Assembly (NCBI RefSeq): GCF_014207425.1
Contig: NZ_JACHFF010000003.1
Span: 1-64,000, forward strand
From: Jeotgalicoccus coquinae
Lineage (GTDB): Bacteria; Bacillota; Bacilli; Staphylococcales; Salinicoccaceae
Direction of reading: 5' to 3'
Length of the DNA stretch: 64,000 nucleotides
Shown here piece by piece: positions 1 through 11,586 of this stretch; the stretch's first letter is position 1; every line of letters begins with the position of its first letter. Below the pieces are notes generated by a model. It was not told the origin of the DNA. It did no database searches and saw nothing but the letters and a program-made list of their open reading frames with translations. The translations under genes and the position numbers were made by a program.

Positions 1-93
1 CACACCTGTTCCCATGTCGAACACAGCAGTTAAGCTCTCCAGCGCCGATGGTAGTTGGACTGACGTCCCGCAAGAGTAGGACGCTGCCAGGCT
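1..93 (+). rRNA. rrf: 5S ribosomal RNA, 3' part (truncated by window start)
   Basis: The first ~93 bases match the 3' three quarters of a bacterial 5S rRNA: the ACACCTGTTCCCATGTCGAA loop region at the start, the GAAC..AGTTAAGC segment, and a 3' end GACGCTGCCAGGC. The 5' end lies outside the window, so an rRNA operon probably precedes it. The exact 3' base is uncertain by one or two. Confidence 0.93.
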
Positions 94-131
94 AAGACAT
101 ATTCAAATATATGGATGCGATGAGCCGCATT

Positions 132-157
132 GAGACCTTTCGAGGTCTCTTTTTTTT
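132..157 (+). terminator. Intrinsic terminator of the rRNA operon
   Basis: Six-bp stem GAGACC/GGTCTC with a short TTTCGA loop, followed by a run of eight T. It lies between the 5S rRNA and the decarboxylase gene. Confidence 0.85.
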
Positions 158-207
158 GTTCTTTTTTATATAGTATAATAATGTTATAAAATCTATCGGA
201 GGTATAT

Positions 208-1448
208 ATGTCTCTTATAAGTAAGTTAAAAGGACTGCATAATGATAATTCAATATCTATGCATGTACCCGGACATAAGAACAATACAATTGGAGAACTG
301 TCTGATGTTATTAAAGCTGACTATGATCTGACTGAGATACCGGGACTGGATGATCTTCATGACCCTGTTGAAATACTAAGTGAATTGAATACTATGCTTG
401 CACAGAAAGCACCGGGCTATCATGCACAGGCAATGGTAAACGGTACTACAAATGGCATCATCTGCAGCATACATGCGATAAAGGAACGGGTGAGTCATTT
501 CTATATAGCAGGGGATGCTCATAAATCGGTGTATCACGGAGTATCACTCATTAATAGTGACTATACAGTTATCCGTCCGGAAGAATTGTATGAACTGGAT
601 CTTGATGACAGCTGTGTAATATTGACTTCTCCTTCATATACAGGTGAACTTATTAAAGATATTGAGAAGCATGTGGAATACATAAGGAAGAATAATGGAT
701 TAAGTATTATAGATGCGGCGCACGGTGCGCATTTATCGATTACAAATAACTTTGAAGCGTCATTATTAAAGTCTGGTGCAGATGTCGTTATAGAGTCTTA
801 TCATAAAATGCTGCCCGCACTGACTATGGCCTCTGTTTTATTTACGGGAGACAGTGCGCTTCATCAGCGTATAATGCATTACATCAACCAGTTCGAAACG
901 TCCAGTCCGTCATATTTAGTACTGGCTTCGATTGAATATGCGCAGCAGTTTTATAACGAGTATGATGATAAAGAATTCTTTCAGAAACGGGGACAGCTGA
1001 TTCATCATCTTAAAGCAGCTGGAATAGATACAAAAGAACAGGATGATCCTGCGAAGCTGATACTGAATTCTTCCGAAGGTCCATACAACCTCGAACAGAG
1101 CCTGCGTGATTCAGGTGTCTATTCAGAGATGGTCACTGATGAAGGTGTGCTGTGGTGCCTGCCGCTCTGGCATGAGGGGGACAGATATCCGTTTACAGCA
1201 CTGCTTGAAAGAATTACAAAGTTAACTCCTGCTGCATTTAATGAAGGAACAGTTATGAATACAGATATACTTGAAGGGGAGATATGTGTCGAGAATATAG
1301 TGCCTTATCCACCCGGTGTACCGCTTGTTTTAAAAGGAAATGTGATTACGGCAGATGTTATTAAAAGGATAAAGCACTACCAGGTTAATCATGTTAAAAT
1401 AGAGGGTATACAATATAACATCTACTATTATATGAATGAGGCAGAATT

Positions 1449-1452
<4 letters not shown>
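208..1452 (+). CDS. Orn/Lys/Arg decarboxylase family protein (PLP-dependent)
   Basis: A 414-residue protein of the aminotransferase fold-type I Orn/Lys/Arg decarboxylase family (short, YaaO-like form without an N-terminal wing domain). Visible motifs are HVPGHK at residues 19-24, the cofactor Asp in DAAHGAH around 169-175, and the PLP lysine in ESYHKMLPAL (Lys200). A C-terminal decarboxylase domain with the PYPPGVP motif follows. The start ATG is preceded by GGAGG. Such a gene upstream of tmk is usual in staphylococci. The family makes polyamine precursors from basic amino acids, but the substrate cannot be read from the sequence. It overlaps tmk by 4 bases. Confidence 0.88.
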
Positions 1453-2407
<955 letters not shown>

Positions 2408-2408
2408 G

Positions 2409-3314
2409 ATGAATAACAATATCGTACAGCAGCAATTATTAAAAATTATCGAGAACAATAAGCTGAGTCATACTTATATGTTCGAAGGCGATGCAATAGA
2501 AACACTGCGCAAGTACAGCAAGTTTTTTGCGCTGCATATTTTCGGCAGCAATACGCGAAATGATATGCTGATTGATTCAGGGAACCATCCGGATTTATAT
2601 TATTTATCGACAGCTGAAAATACGATTAAGAAAGAAGAAATCGAGCAGCTGGTCCGCCAGATGAACCAGAAACCGATTGAGTCTGATTATAAAGTGTATA
2701 TAATTGAGCAGTTTGAAAAACTGACTCCGCAGGCCGAAAACAGTATTTTGAAATTTTTAGAAGAACCGCCGGAAAGAACAATTGCGATTTTATTAACGAT
2801 AAATAAAAGCGGCATCCTTCCGACTATACATTCGAGAAGCCAGCACATTCATATCCAGGGAGAGGACGGGGACCGCGAAGATTCGCTGCCTAATTTAAGC
2901 GAAGCTGAAACGAAAACCGTCAATGCTCTCGCACTAAATGCTCATCACGTTAACGAGATGGCTGAAAAATTCAGCGACATGCGCCAGGAAGCAATCAGCT
3001 TCGGAACGCGCTGGATACATAATCATCCGCTTGTATTAATCGATGCTAAAAGAATAATCGATATTTGTGATGACCGTAAGGATTACGAACTGATGCTGCA
3101 GCTCCTCGCCGGATTTATCCGCCAGGCGCTGCATAAAACTATCGGTCTCGATGATTTTCAACCGTTTGATGCGCCACTGCCGGAAGGCAATGATGTAAAT
3201 GCAGTTAAACTGACACGTATGCTTGAAGAAATTCAAAAAGCGAATCAGCTGCTTTCATTTAACGTTAATCCAATGCTTGTTTTTGAAGGTATGGTCATAG
3301 GTGCGAAAGGTTGA
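2409..3314 (+). CDS. holB: DNA polymerase III subunit delta'
   Basis: Clamp-loader subunit of 301 residues. An upstream in-frame start at 2316 lies inside darA; the ATG at 2409, one base after the darA stop, gives the family N-terminus with the QQQLLKIIENNKLSHTYMFEG segment. The AAA+ core is recognisable (HPDLYYL, IEQFEKLTPQAENSILKFLEEPPE), with an SRSQ sensor segment. As usual for delta', there is no intact Walker A. It sits between darA and ricT as in other Bacilli. Confidence 0.93.
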   Translation: MNNNIVQQQLLKIIENNKLSHTYMFEGDAIETLRKYSKFFALHIFGSNTRNDMLIDSGNHPDLYYLSTAENTIKKEEIEQLVRQMNQKPIESDYKVYIIEQFEKLTPQAENSILKFLEEPPERTIAILLTINKSGILPTIHSRSQHIHIQGEDGDREDSLPNLSEAETKTVNALALNAHHVNEMAEKFSDMRQEAISFGTRWIHNHPLVLIDAKRIIDICDDRKDYELMLQLLAGFIRQALHKTIGLDDFQPFDAPLPEGNDVNAVKLTRMLEEIQKANQLLSFNVNPMLVFEGMVIGAKG

Positions 3315-3317
3315 TGA

Positions 3318-4133
3318 ATGAATATGCTTAAAATCATCAAGGTCACGCAACTTGATTATTACGATAATATTTATATCACTTGCAGTGATGATTCTATAGA
3401 ACGCGGTGACTATGTTGTCGCGGAAACAAAGAGAGGTCTTGAACTGCTTAATGTAGTAAAAGGGACTTATGAAATACCGAAAGATAATATCGTTGAACCC
3501 GATGGTAAATTTGTTCGTCTGGCAACAGAAGATGATTTAATTAAATTTAAGGCGAATGAAGAAAAAGCTGAAACTGCAATGGATTTTTGTACAAATGCAA
3601 TTAAAGATGAAAAACTTGATATGAACCTTGTGAATGCTAAATTCACGCTTGATATGAAGAAGCTCATTTTTAACTTTACAGCAGATGACAGAGTGGACTT
3701 CAGATCACTTGTCAGAATTCTGGCAACTCGCTTTAAAACACGTATCGAGCTGCGTCAGATTGGTGTCAGAGATGAAGCGAAGTACCTTGGCGGTATCGGT
3801 CCATGCGGCCGTGCGCACTGCTGTTCGACGTTCCTCGGAGACTTTGTGCCGGTAAGTATTCAAATGGCCAAAAACCAGGACTTATCGTTATCTCCAAGTA
3901 AAATATCAGGGGCCTGCGGCCGTCTGATGTGCTGCTTGAACTACGAAGACGAGTATTATGAAGATGCACGTACCAAACTGCCTGATGTCGGCACTAAAGT
4001 AAAAACACCGGCAGGCATCGGGAGAGTTATCGGTATTAACATACTGGATTTAGCTGTCAGAGTTAAAGGTTCAGATGATTATATTGAAGAGTACGGTGAA
4101 GAAGATATAGATAAGCTAGAGGTTGTGAAGTAA
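3318..4133 (+). CDS. ricT: RicT/YaaT, PSP1-domain regulatory iron-sulfur protein
   Basis: 271-residue PSP1 C-terminal-domain protein. In Bacillus subtilis RicT joins RicA and RicF in an Fe-S complex that promotes RNase Y-dependent mRNA processing. The cysteine-rich region GPCGRAHCCSTF ... GACGRLMCCLNYE (about residues 160-210) supplies the cluster ligands. A second ATG six bases downstream (3324) is an alternative start. It overlaps yabA by one base. Confidence 0.94.
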   Translation: MNMLKIIKVTQLDYYDNIYITCSDDSIERGDYVVAETKRGLELLNVVKGTYEIPKDNIVEPDGKFVRLATEDDLIKFKANEEKAETAMDFCTNAIKDEKLDMNLVNAKFTLDMKKLIFNFTADDRVDFRSLVRILATRFKTRIELRQIGVRDEAKYLGGIGPCGRAHCCSTFLGDFVPVSIQMAKNQDLSLSPSKISGACGRLMCCLNYEDEYYEDARTKLPDVGTKVKTPAGIGRVIGINILDLAVRVKGSDDYIEEYGEEDIDKLEVVK

Positions 4134-4444
4134 TGGATCGTGAAAAACTGTTCCTGCATATTCAGCAGCTCGAACGCAATATCAAAATGATGGATGAAGA
4201 AGTGCAGACACTGAAAGAACTCACTGTAAAACTGGTTGAGGAAAACGTCAGCCTGGAACTTGAGAAAGAAAACTATGAGCAGCTTTTAAATGATAAAGAG
4301 ACGGCAGATTCTCCATTTAAAGAAAACTCATTGAAAAGTTTATACGATGAAGGATTTCATGTATGCAGCATCCATTTTGGCACACACAGACACGGAGACG
4401 ACTGCTTATTCTGCCAGGCATTTTTTAATGAAAGACAAAGTTAA
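4133..4444 (+). CDS. yabA: Replication initiation control protein YabA
   Basis: 103 residues. An N-terminal heptad-rich coiled coil (about residues 1-60) is followed by a zinc-binding C-terminal domain with HVCSIHFGTHRHGDDCLFCQAFF, carrying the C-x2-H ... DCLFC ligands. YabA bridges DnaA and the DnaN sliding clamp to limit over-initiation. It starts on the ricT stop (TAATG). A terminator-like hairpin begins at its stop codon. Confidence 0.95.
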   Translation: MDREKLFLHIQQLERNIKMMDEEVQTLKELTVKLVEENVSLELEKENYEQLLNDKETADSPFKENSLKSLYDEGFHVCSIHFGTHRHGDDCLFCQAFFNERQS

Positions 4445-4469
4445 AGCAGCGATCAGCTGCTTTTCTTTT
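4443..4469 (+). terminator. Terminator-like hairpin overlapping the yabA stop
   Basis: Perfect 8-bp stem AAAGCAGC/GCTGCTTT with loop GATCA, followed by TCTTTTT. It starts inside the yabA stop codon and sits 13 bases before the next start codon, so it probably reduces expression from tmk...yabA into trmN6. Confidence 0.7.
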
Positions 4470-4482
4470 TGGAGTGAACTCA

Positions 4483-5223
4483 ATGTTAAAATCAAACGAA
4501 CGCACAGATGACCTGTTCAGGGAAGATATGTGTATTATTCAAAGCAGCGAAACCTTTTCATTTTCTGTCGACGCACTGCTGCTCGGTAACTTTGTGAAGA
4601 TTAATAAGCGCGATAACAGAATTATGGATTTATGCAGCGGCAACGGCATTATTCCGCTCCTTTTATCACACCGTGCAACGCAGCCGATCGATGCTGTTGA
4701 AATTCAGGAACTGCTGGTGGATATGGCAGAGCGCAGCATTCAGATGAATGACAAGTCAGATCAGATTACGATGTATAATCTCGACATTAAAGAACTTAAA
4801 ACTTCTATGAAACATTCTTCGTATGACGTCATTACAGTAAATCCGCCGTATTTTACAAGCAACCAGCCGTTAAAAGATAAAGGACCGCAGAGCATTGCGC
4901 GCCACGAACTGCATATCGATTTAAAAGGCATCGTTGAGGCATGCCGTTATTTAATAACGAACAAAGGACGCCTCTACATGGTTCACCGTGCAGAGCGCAG
5001 CGCTGAAGTATTCACAGAAATGCATAACCAGGGCTTCAGAGTCAGACGCGCCCAGCATGTGTACAATGATGTGAACAGCAAAACCGCGATGTTTATCATT
5101 GTGGAAGCAATTTTTAATTCTAACGCGTATGCTGATATACTGCCGCCGTTTTATATTTATAATGCGGACAAGACATATTCCGATGAAATGCTTGAGGTGT
5201 ATTACGGTGACAACAGAGGATAA
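4483..5223 (+). CDS. tRNA(adenine-N6)-methyltransferase-like protein (YabB)
   Basis: 246 residues, SAM-dependent class I methyltransferase of the TrmN6/YabB family. The SAM site is [15 protein letters not shown] and the catalytic motif is NPPYFTS, typical of N6-adenine or related amino methyltransferases. A GTG at 4474 is in frame, but it lies in the Shine-Dalgarno GGAG (4471-4474), so the ATG at 4483 is preferred. It is followed by the overlapping GIY-YIG gene, the same pair as in Bacillus (yabB-yazA). The exact substrate nucleotide is inferred from the family only. Confidence 0.9.
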   Translation: MLKSNERTDDLFREDMCIIQSSETFSFSVDALLLGNFVKINKRDNRIMDLCSGNGIIPLLLSHRATQPIDAVEIQELLVDMAERSIQMNDKSDQITMYNLDIKELKTSMKHSSYDVITVNPPYFTSNQPLKDKGPQSIARHELHIDLKGIVEACRYLITNKGRLYMVHRAERSAEVFTEMHNQGFRVRRAQHVYNDVNSKTAMFIIVEAIFNSNAYADILPPFYIYNADKTYSDEMLEVYYGDNRG

Positions 5224-5464
5224 AAGATACTATGTCTATATTGTTGAATGCAGTGATTTCAGTCTGTATACGGGCTACACGACCGATATTGATGCACGGG
5301 TTACGACGCACAATGCCGGTCTCGGTGCGAAGTATACACGGGGGAGACTGCCTGTAACGCTTCGCTATGTCGAAGTCTTCGATTCGAAAAGTACGGCACT
5401 GAGACGTGAGTATGCGATTAAACAGCTGACAAAACAGCAGAAGTTATCGTTAATAGGAGGATAA
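5207..5464 (+). CDS. GIY-YIG domain protein (YazA/UPF0213)
   Basis: 85 residues from a GTG start at 5207, overlapping the preceding gene by 17 bases; GAGGTG upstream serves as ribosome binding site. A longer frame reaches upstream, but only as a shadow of the methyltransferase. The sequence has [20 protein letters not shown], the GIY-YIG-type core, then R-x-x-H-N and KYTRGRLPV. Members are small nuclease-like proteins whose cellular role is not established. It runs directly into rsmI. Confidence 0.93.
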   Translation: MTTEDKRYYVYIVECSDFSLYTGYTTDIDARVTTHNAGLGAKYTRGRLPVTLRYVEVFDSKSTALRREYAIKQLTKQQKLSLIGG

Positions 5465-5466
5465 TT

Positions 5467-6279
5467 ATGTTATATATTACCGGGACACCGATAGGGAACT
5501 TGGATGATATGTCATACAGAGCGATTAAGACGCTTGAAGAAGCAGATGTGATTCTGTGTGAAGATACGCGTATTACCCGTAAATTAACGACACATTTTAA
5601 TATTGATACGCCGCTTAAAAGCTATCATGATTTCAATAAAGAAGAAGCGACAGAGTCTATTATAGAAGATATAAGAAACGGCAAAACATATGCACTTGTA
5701 ACTGATGCGGGTATGCCTGTAATATCGGACCCCGGTTTTGAACTCGTCAGCCGCATGCAGGATGAAAAACTGCCGTACGCTGTGATTCCGGCTGCATCAG
5801 CCTTTACGATGGCGCTTGTAGCAAGTGGTATTCCAAGCTACGAATTTACGTATTTCGGATTTCTGCCTAAAAGCTCATCGAAGCAGCGGGAGAAACTTTC
5901 TGAAATAATGCACCATAAATTCACGTCGGTACTTTACGAATCACCGCACAGAATGAAATCTCTGATGACAGAAGTCAGTAAGATAGACAGCGGCAGAATC
6001 GTCAGCGTATCTCGCGAGATTACGAAGAAATTTGAACAGCATGTCAGAGGTACAGCAGATGAAATTTTAGCACAGCTGGATAACGGTATTCCTTTAAAAG
6101 GAGAGTTTGTCGTCGTTATAGACAGTTATAAAGAAGAACAGTCGGAGTTCACAGGAACGCCGAAAGATCACGTTACAGAGCTCGTTGAAGAGGGTATGCG
6201 CCCGAAAGATGCGATTAAGCTCGTTGCGGAACTGCGCGGCTTGAAAAAACAGGAAGTGTATAATGAATTTCATAAATAA
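5467..6279 (+). CDS. rsmI: 16S rRNA (cytidine1402-2'-O)-methyltransferase
   Basis: 270-residue tetrapyrrole-methylase-fold enzyme that methylates the ribose of C1402 in the ribosomal P site. Motifs include the N-terminal YITGTPIGNLDDMSYRA, CEDTRITRKL, DAGMPVISDPG and the AASAFTMALVASGI segment. RBS GGAGG lies 6 bases before ATG. It is the last gene of the tmk-to-rsmI run; the convergent abrB lies beyond it. Confidence 0.95.
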   Translation: MLYITGTPIGNLDDMSYRAIKTLEEADVILCEDTRITRKLTTHFNIDTPLKSYHDFNKEEATESIIEDIRNGKTYALVTDAGMPVISDPGFELVSRMQDEKLPYAVIPAASAFTMALVASGIPSYEFTYFGFLPKSSSKQREKLSEIMHHKFTSVLYESPHRMKSLMTEVSKIDSGRIVSVSREITKKFEQHVRGTADEILAQLDNGIPLKGEFVVVIDSYKEEQSEFTGTPKDHVTELVEEGMRPKDAIKLVAELRGLKKQEVYNEFHK

Positions 6280-6282
6280 AAA

Positions 6283-6305
6283 GCCGTGAATGAAATATTC
6301 ACGGC
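6283..6305 (-). terminator. Intrinsic terminator (abrB side; partly bidirectional)
   Basis: Perfect 9-bp stem GCCGTGAAT/ATTCACGGC with a 5-base loop. Read on the minus strand it is followed by TTTTTATTTAT, so it ends abrB transcripts. On the plus strand the T-run is weaker (ATGGTTTCTTTT) but may still serve rsmI. Confidence 0.85.
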
Positions 6306-6319
6306 ATGGTTTCTTTTAA

Positions 6320-6598
6320 TTATTTATCGATTTTCTTTTTAATTTCTTTAATTAGCTGATCGGCGCCTTCTTTGCTGAGTACAATTTTACCGTCAGCAAG
6401 TGACATGTTGTCGTCGGATACATCGCCGGTTACTGCGCAAGTCATGCGCGGCTGGTATTTTTTCAGAATGATTTTATCGTCATCAGTGAAAATTTCCAGT
6501 GCATCTTTAACCTCGATATCGAGAACGCGACGAAGTTCAATTGGAATAACGACGCGTCCAAGTTCATCAACTTTACGCACAATTCCAGTAGATTTCAT
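6320..6598 (-). CDS. abrB: AbrB-family transition state regulator
   Basis: 92 residues. The N-terminal swapped-hairpin DNA-binding domain MKSTGIVRKVDELGRVVIP (residues 1-19) is nearly invariant in AbrB, and a C-terminal multimerisation domain follows. AbrB-type proteins bind AT-rich promoter DNA and repress stationary-phase genes in Bacillus; the targets here are unknown. It is transcribed away from metS. GGAGGAATCAC upstream provides a good ribosome site. Confidence 0.94.
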   Translation of the reverse strand: MKSTGIVRKVDELGRVVIPIELRRVLDIEVKDALEIFTDDDKIILKKYQPRMTCAVTGDVSDDNMSLADGKIVLSKEGADQLIKEIKKKIDK

Positions 6599-6728
6599 TA
6601 GTGATTCCTCCTACATAGTTAACCAAAATATAATGGGTTATGTCCAATTCGGAAATATGATCGTGCAGTAAAATAAAAGAAAATAAGCTTCGAATCTATT
6701 ACCCGAAATTGGATATTCATGACTATAG

Positions 6729-8795
<2,067 letters not shown>

Positions 8796-8811
8796 ATCAA
8801 GGAGTGATTAT

Positions 8812-9576
8812 GTGTTAATCGATACACACGTCCATCTGAATGCACACCAGTACAATGAAGACCTGGAGGAAGTGATTGCGCGTGCGCGTGAGAACGGACT
8901 TGAGAAAATGGTTGTTATCGGCTGCGACCGTCCGTCGATTGAACGCACGATGGAACTCATTGAAGAATATGATGATATATACGGCGTAATTGGATGGCAT
9001 CCGGTCGATGCCATCGACTGCACTGATGAAGATCTTAAGTGGATAGAAGAACTGTCTGCTCATGAGAAAATTGTCGGTATCGGTGAAACAGGTCTCGACT
9101 ATCATTGGGATAAGTCACCGAAAGATGTGCAGAAAGAACTTTTCAGAAAGCAGCTGGCACTGGCAAAACGTGTCGGTCTGCCAATCATTATCCACAACCG
9201 TGAATCGACTGAGGATTGTGTTGAAATTCTGAAAGAAGAAAATGCCGGAGAAATCGGCGGTATCATGCATGCGTTCAGCGCAGATGAAAAGACTGCAGAT
9301 GAAATTATCGCTATGAACTTTTATGTCTCGCTTGGCGGACCGGTGACATTTAAAAATGCACAGCTGCCTAAAAAGATAGCCGTTCACGTACCGCTTGACC
9401 GTCTGCTCGTTGAAACGGATGCACCGTATTTAACGCCGCATCCGTTCCGCGGTAAACGCAACGAACCGGCACACGTAAAACTGGTTGCCGAGAAAATTGC
9501 GGAACTTCGCGGCATGAGCTACGAAGATCTTGCGGCGGCAACGACTGAGAACGCAAAAAGACTTTATAACATCTAA
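8812..9576 (+). CDS. tatD: TatD-family metal-dependent deoxyribonuclease
   Basis: 254 residues, starting at GTG with AAGGAG about 8 bases upstream (an ATG two bases earlier meets a stop at once). Metal ligands of the amidohydrolase-like TIM barrel are visible: DTHVHLN near the N-terminus, GETGLDYHWD, the IIHNRES His, IMHAFS, and ETDAPYLTPHPFRGKRNEP. The family has 3'-5' exonuclease or DNase activity. metS-tatD-rnmV-rsmA is a conserved string. Confidence 0.95.
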   Translation: MLIDTHVHLNAHQYNEDLEEVIARARENGLEKMVVIGCDRPSIERTMELIEEYDDIYGVIGWHPVDAIDCTDEDLKWIEELSAHEKIVGIGETGLDYHWDKSPKDVQKELFRKQLALAKRVGLPIIIHNRESTEDCVEILKEENAGEIGGIMHAFSADEKTADEIIAMNFYVSLGGPVTFKNAQLPKKIAVHVPLDRLLVETDAPYLTPHPFRGKRNEPAHVKLVAEKIAELRGMSYEDLAAATTENAKRLYNI

Positions 9577-9581
9577 AATGA

Positions 9582-9624
9582 AAGTGTTTCACTTTGACTT
9601 TGGTTGAGGTGAGGCACTTTTTTT
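9582..9624 (+). terminator. Intrinsic terminator after tatD
   Basis: An 11-bp stem AAGTGTTTCAC / GTGAGGCACTT (two G-U pairs) with a 16-base loop, ending in a run of eight T. Confidence 0.8.
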
Positions 9625-9694
9625 ATGGTGCAGAAAGATAAGAAATATGAAAAATATGTTATGATACTAAACGAGGTATAAGAGGTGACATTGT

Positions 9695-10249
9695 ATGGAA
9701 AAACCTGTGATTAAAGAAATTATTGTCGTTGAAGGCAGAGATGATACACGCAGATTAAAAGAAGCAGTTATCTGCGAAACGATTGAAACGAACGGTTCCG
9801 CAATTAATGAACGGACACTTGAAGAAATTGAAGTGGCATTAAATACTCGCGGTGCCATTATATTTACAGATCCGGACTTCCCGGGCCATAAAATCAGAAA
9901 TACGATTATCGAACGATTCCCGAATATAAAAGAAGCATTTTTACCAAAACATAAAGCGCTGGGACATAACAGTGTCGGCGTGGAACATGCCCGTCTTCAG
10001 GATATCCGTTCCGCACTTGAAAACTGTCAGACGAGCCAGCAGGTCGAAGAAGAACAGATTACGATTCAGGATATGCAGTATTTACGCTTATCCGGCAATG
10101 CTGCTGCGAAAGAACGCCGTGAGTATTTAACGGAAAAGCTTAATATCGGCTATGCGAATGCAACGCAGCTGCGCAAAAAGCTGAACCGCTACAGCATCTC
10201 ACCTGAAAAAGTTGCAGAAATATTAAATGAGCTGGAAGTGAATAAATGA
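9695..10249 (+). CDS. rnmV: Ribonuclease M5
   Basis: 184-residue TOPRIM-domain RNase that matures the ends of 5S rRNA precursors. The TOPRIM motifs are [15 protein letters not shown] (catalytic Glu, residues ~9-23) and [15 protein letters not shown] (DxD). The C-terminal domain matches RNase M5. It overlaps rsmA in an ATGA. Its 5S substrate is encoded at the window start. Confidence 0.95.
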   Translation: MEKPVIKEIIVVEGRDDTRRLKEAVICETIETNGSAINERTLEEIEVALNTRGAIIFTDPDFPGHKIRNTIIERFPNIKEAFLPKHKALGHNSVGVEHARLQDIRSALENCQTSQQVEEEQITIQDMQYLRLSGNAAAKERREYLTEKLNIGYANATQLRKKLNRYSISPEKVAEILNELEVNK

Positions 10250-11133
10250 TGAAGCATATCTCCACTGTAGGACGAACTAAAGAAATCCTCGAAAAACATC
10301 ACTTTAAATTTAAGAAAAGTCTCGGACAGAACTTTTTAATCGACTCAAATGTCATTAAAGAAGTGATCCATAAAGCGGATATTAATGAAAATACAGGCGT
10401 TATAGAAGTCGGTCCGGGGATCGGTTCATTAACAGAGCACCTTGCAATTAATGCAAAAAAAGTGCTGGCTTTTGAAATAGACCAGCGTCTGATTCCAGTA
10501 CTTGGTGATACGTTAAGCGCGTACGATAATGTAACAGTAATCAATGAGGATATACTGGAAGCGGATGTACCGGCGCGTATTGAAGAGTATTTAAGCGACT
10601 GTGATGATATCGTCGTTGTGGCAAACTTGCCGTATTACATTACAACACCGATACTGATGAACTTCCTGACTGGTCATCTGCCGATTTCACGCTACTATGT
10701 GATGATGCAGAAAGAAGTCGGCGAGCGTATCAGTGCATCACCGAACTCAAAAGCGTACGGTTCACTGTCGATTGCAATCGATTATTATACAGAAGCGAAA
10801 ACTGTACAGAATGTACCGAGAACAGTATTTATGCCGCCGCCGAACGTCGATTCGATTATCGTTGAACTGAAGACGCGTCCGGAAAGAAAAGTTGAAGTGG
10901 ACGATGAAGATACGTTTTTCAAATTAACGAGAGGTGCGTTCCTGCATCGTCGCAAAACAATACTGAACAACTATCAGACATTGTTTCTGGATGGTAAAAA
11001 GAAAAAAGATGAAATCAGAGCGCTGTTTGAAGAAGCCGGAATTGAACCTGTCCGCCGCGGTGAGAGTTTATCGCTTGAGGACTATAAGGCAATTTACGAC
11101 GCCTTCAAGAAAAGTGACTTGGAATTCGCCTAG
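10246..11133 (+). CDS. rsmA: 16S rRNA (adenine1518/1519-N6)-dimethyltransferase
   Basis: 295 residues, KsgA family. Motifs are [11 protein letters not shown], the SAM loop [15 protein letters not shown], and the catalytic [11 protein letters not shown]. It dimethylates two adjacent adenines near the 3' end of 16S rRNA late in 30S assembly. It is translationally coupled to rnmV; a second ATG at 10249 is possible. The veg promoter follows 24 bases after its stop. Confidence 0.97.
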   Translation: MMKHISTVGRTKEILEKHHFKFKKSLGQNFLIDSNVIKEVIHKADINENTGVIEVGPGIGSLTEHLAINAKKVLAFEIDQRLIPVLGDTLSAYDNVTVINEDILEADVPARIEEYLSDCDDIVVVANLPYYITTPILMNFLTGHLPISRYYVMMQKEVGERISASPNSKAYGSLSIAIDYYTEAKTVQNVPRTVFMPPPNVDSIIVELKTRPERKVEVDDEDTFFKLTRGAFLHRRKTILNNYQTLFLDGKKKKDEIRALFEEAGIEPVRRGESLSLEDYKAIYDAFKKSDLEFA

Positions 11134-11157
11134 GAAAACTGGTATAATGGCAATTTT

Positions 11158-11186
11158 TTGACAGAATTATGTAAACTTGTTACAAT
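11158..11186 (+). promoter_or_regulatory. Strong vegetative promoter of veg
   Basis: -35 TTGACA (11158-11163), 17-base spacer, -10 TACAAT (11181-11186), 22 bases upstream of the veg start. The two hexamers and spacing equal those of the well-known B. subtilis Pveg promoter, although the spacer differs. A second possible promoter, TTGGAA-18-TATAAT (11119-11148), overlaps the end of rsmA. Confidence 0.88.
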
Positions 11187-11208
11187 GGTCTTAGTGAGGT
11201 GGGGTATA

Positions 11209-11475
11209 ATGCCAAAAACATTAATCGACATCAAAAAGATTCTTGATTGTCAGTTAGGAAATCCATGTGTACTTCGTGCTAACGGAGGCCGCAAGAAGTT
11301 GATTGAAAGAAAAGGTATTTTAAGAGAGACTTATCCATCGATTTTCGTAGTTGAACTAGATCAAGACGAGCATAATTTTGAGCGTGTATCTTATACATAC
11401 ACAGACGTACTAACATCAAATGTAGAGGTTACTTTCTATAACGACGATTTTACAGAAGAATTTTTAATTCAATAA
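11209..11475 (+). CDS. veg: Veg protein
   Basis: 88 residues. The start at 11209 ([13 protein letters not shown]) follows GAGGTGGGG; an in-frame upstream ATG lies inside the promoter and is rejected. Veg is a small, abundant protein of Firmicutes linked in B. subtilis to biofilm matrix gene expression. The recognisable core is [20 protein letters not shown] followed by an SH3-like strand pattern. It is flanked by its own promoter and terminator, so it is monocistronic. Confidence 0.93.
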   Translation: MPKTLIDIKKILDCQLGNPCVLRANGGRKKLIERKGILRETYPSIFVVELDQDEHNFERVSYTYTDVLTSNVEVTFYNDDFTEEFLIQ

Positions 11476-11482
11476 CATATTA

Positions 11483-11513
11483 AAAACCATCCTTTCGGAT
11501 GGTTTTTTTGTTT
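11483..11513 (+). terminator. Intrinsic terminator of veg
   Basis: 10-bp stem AAAACCATCC/GGATGGTTTT with TTTC loop and T-run. Confidence 0.93.
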
Positions 11514-11586
11514 TGTGAGCGGATATTGAGCATACCGCAATCATTATATATATTATTAAAATTATATAATAGATGGAGTGTGACTT

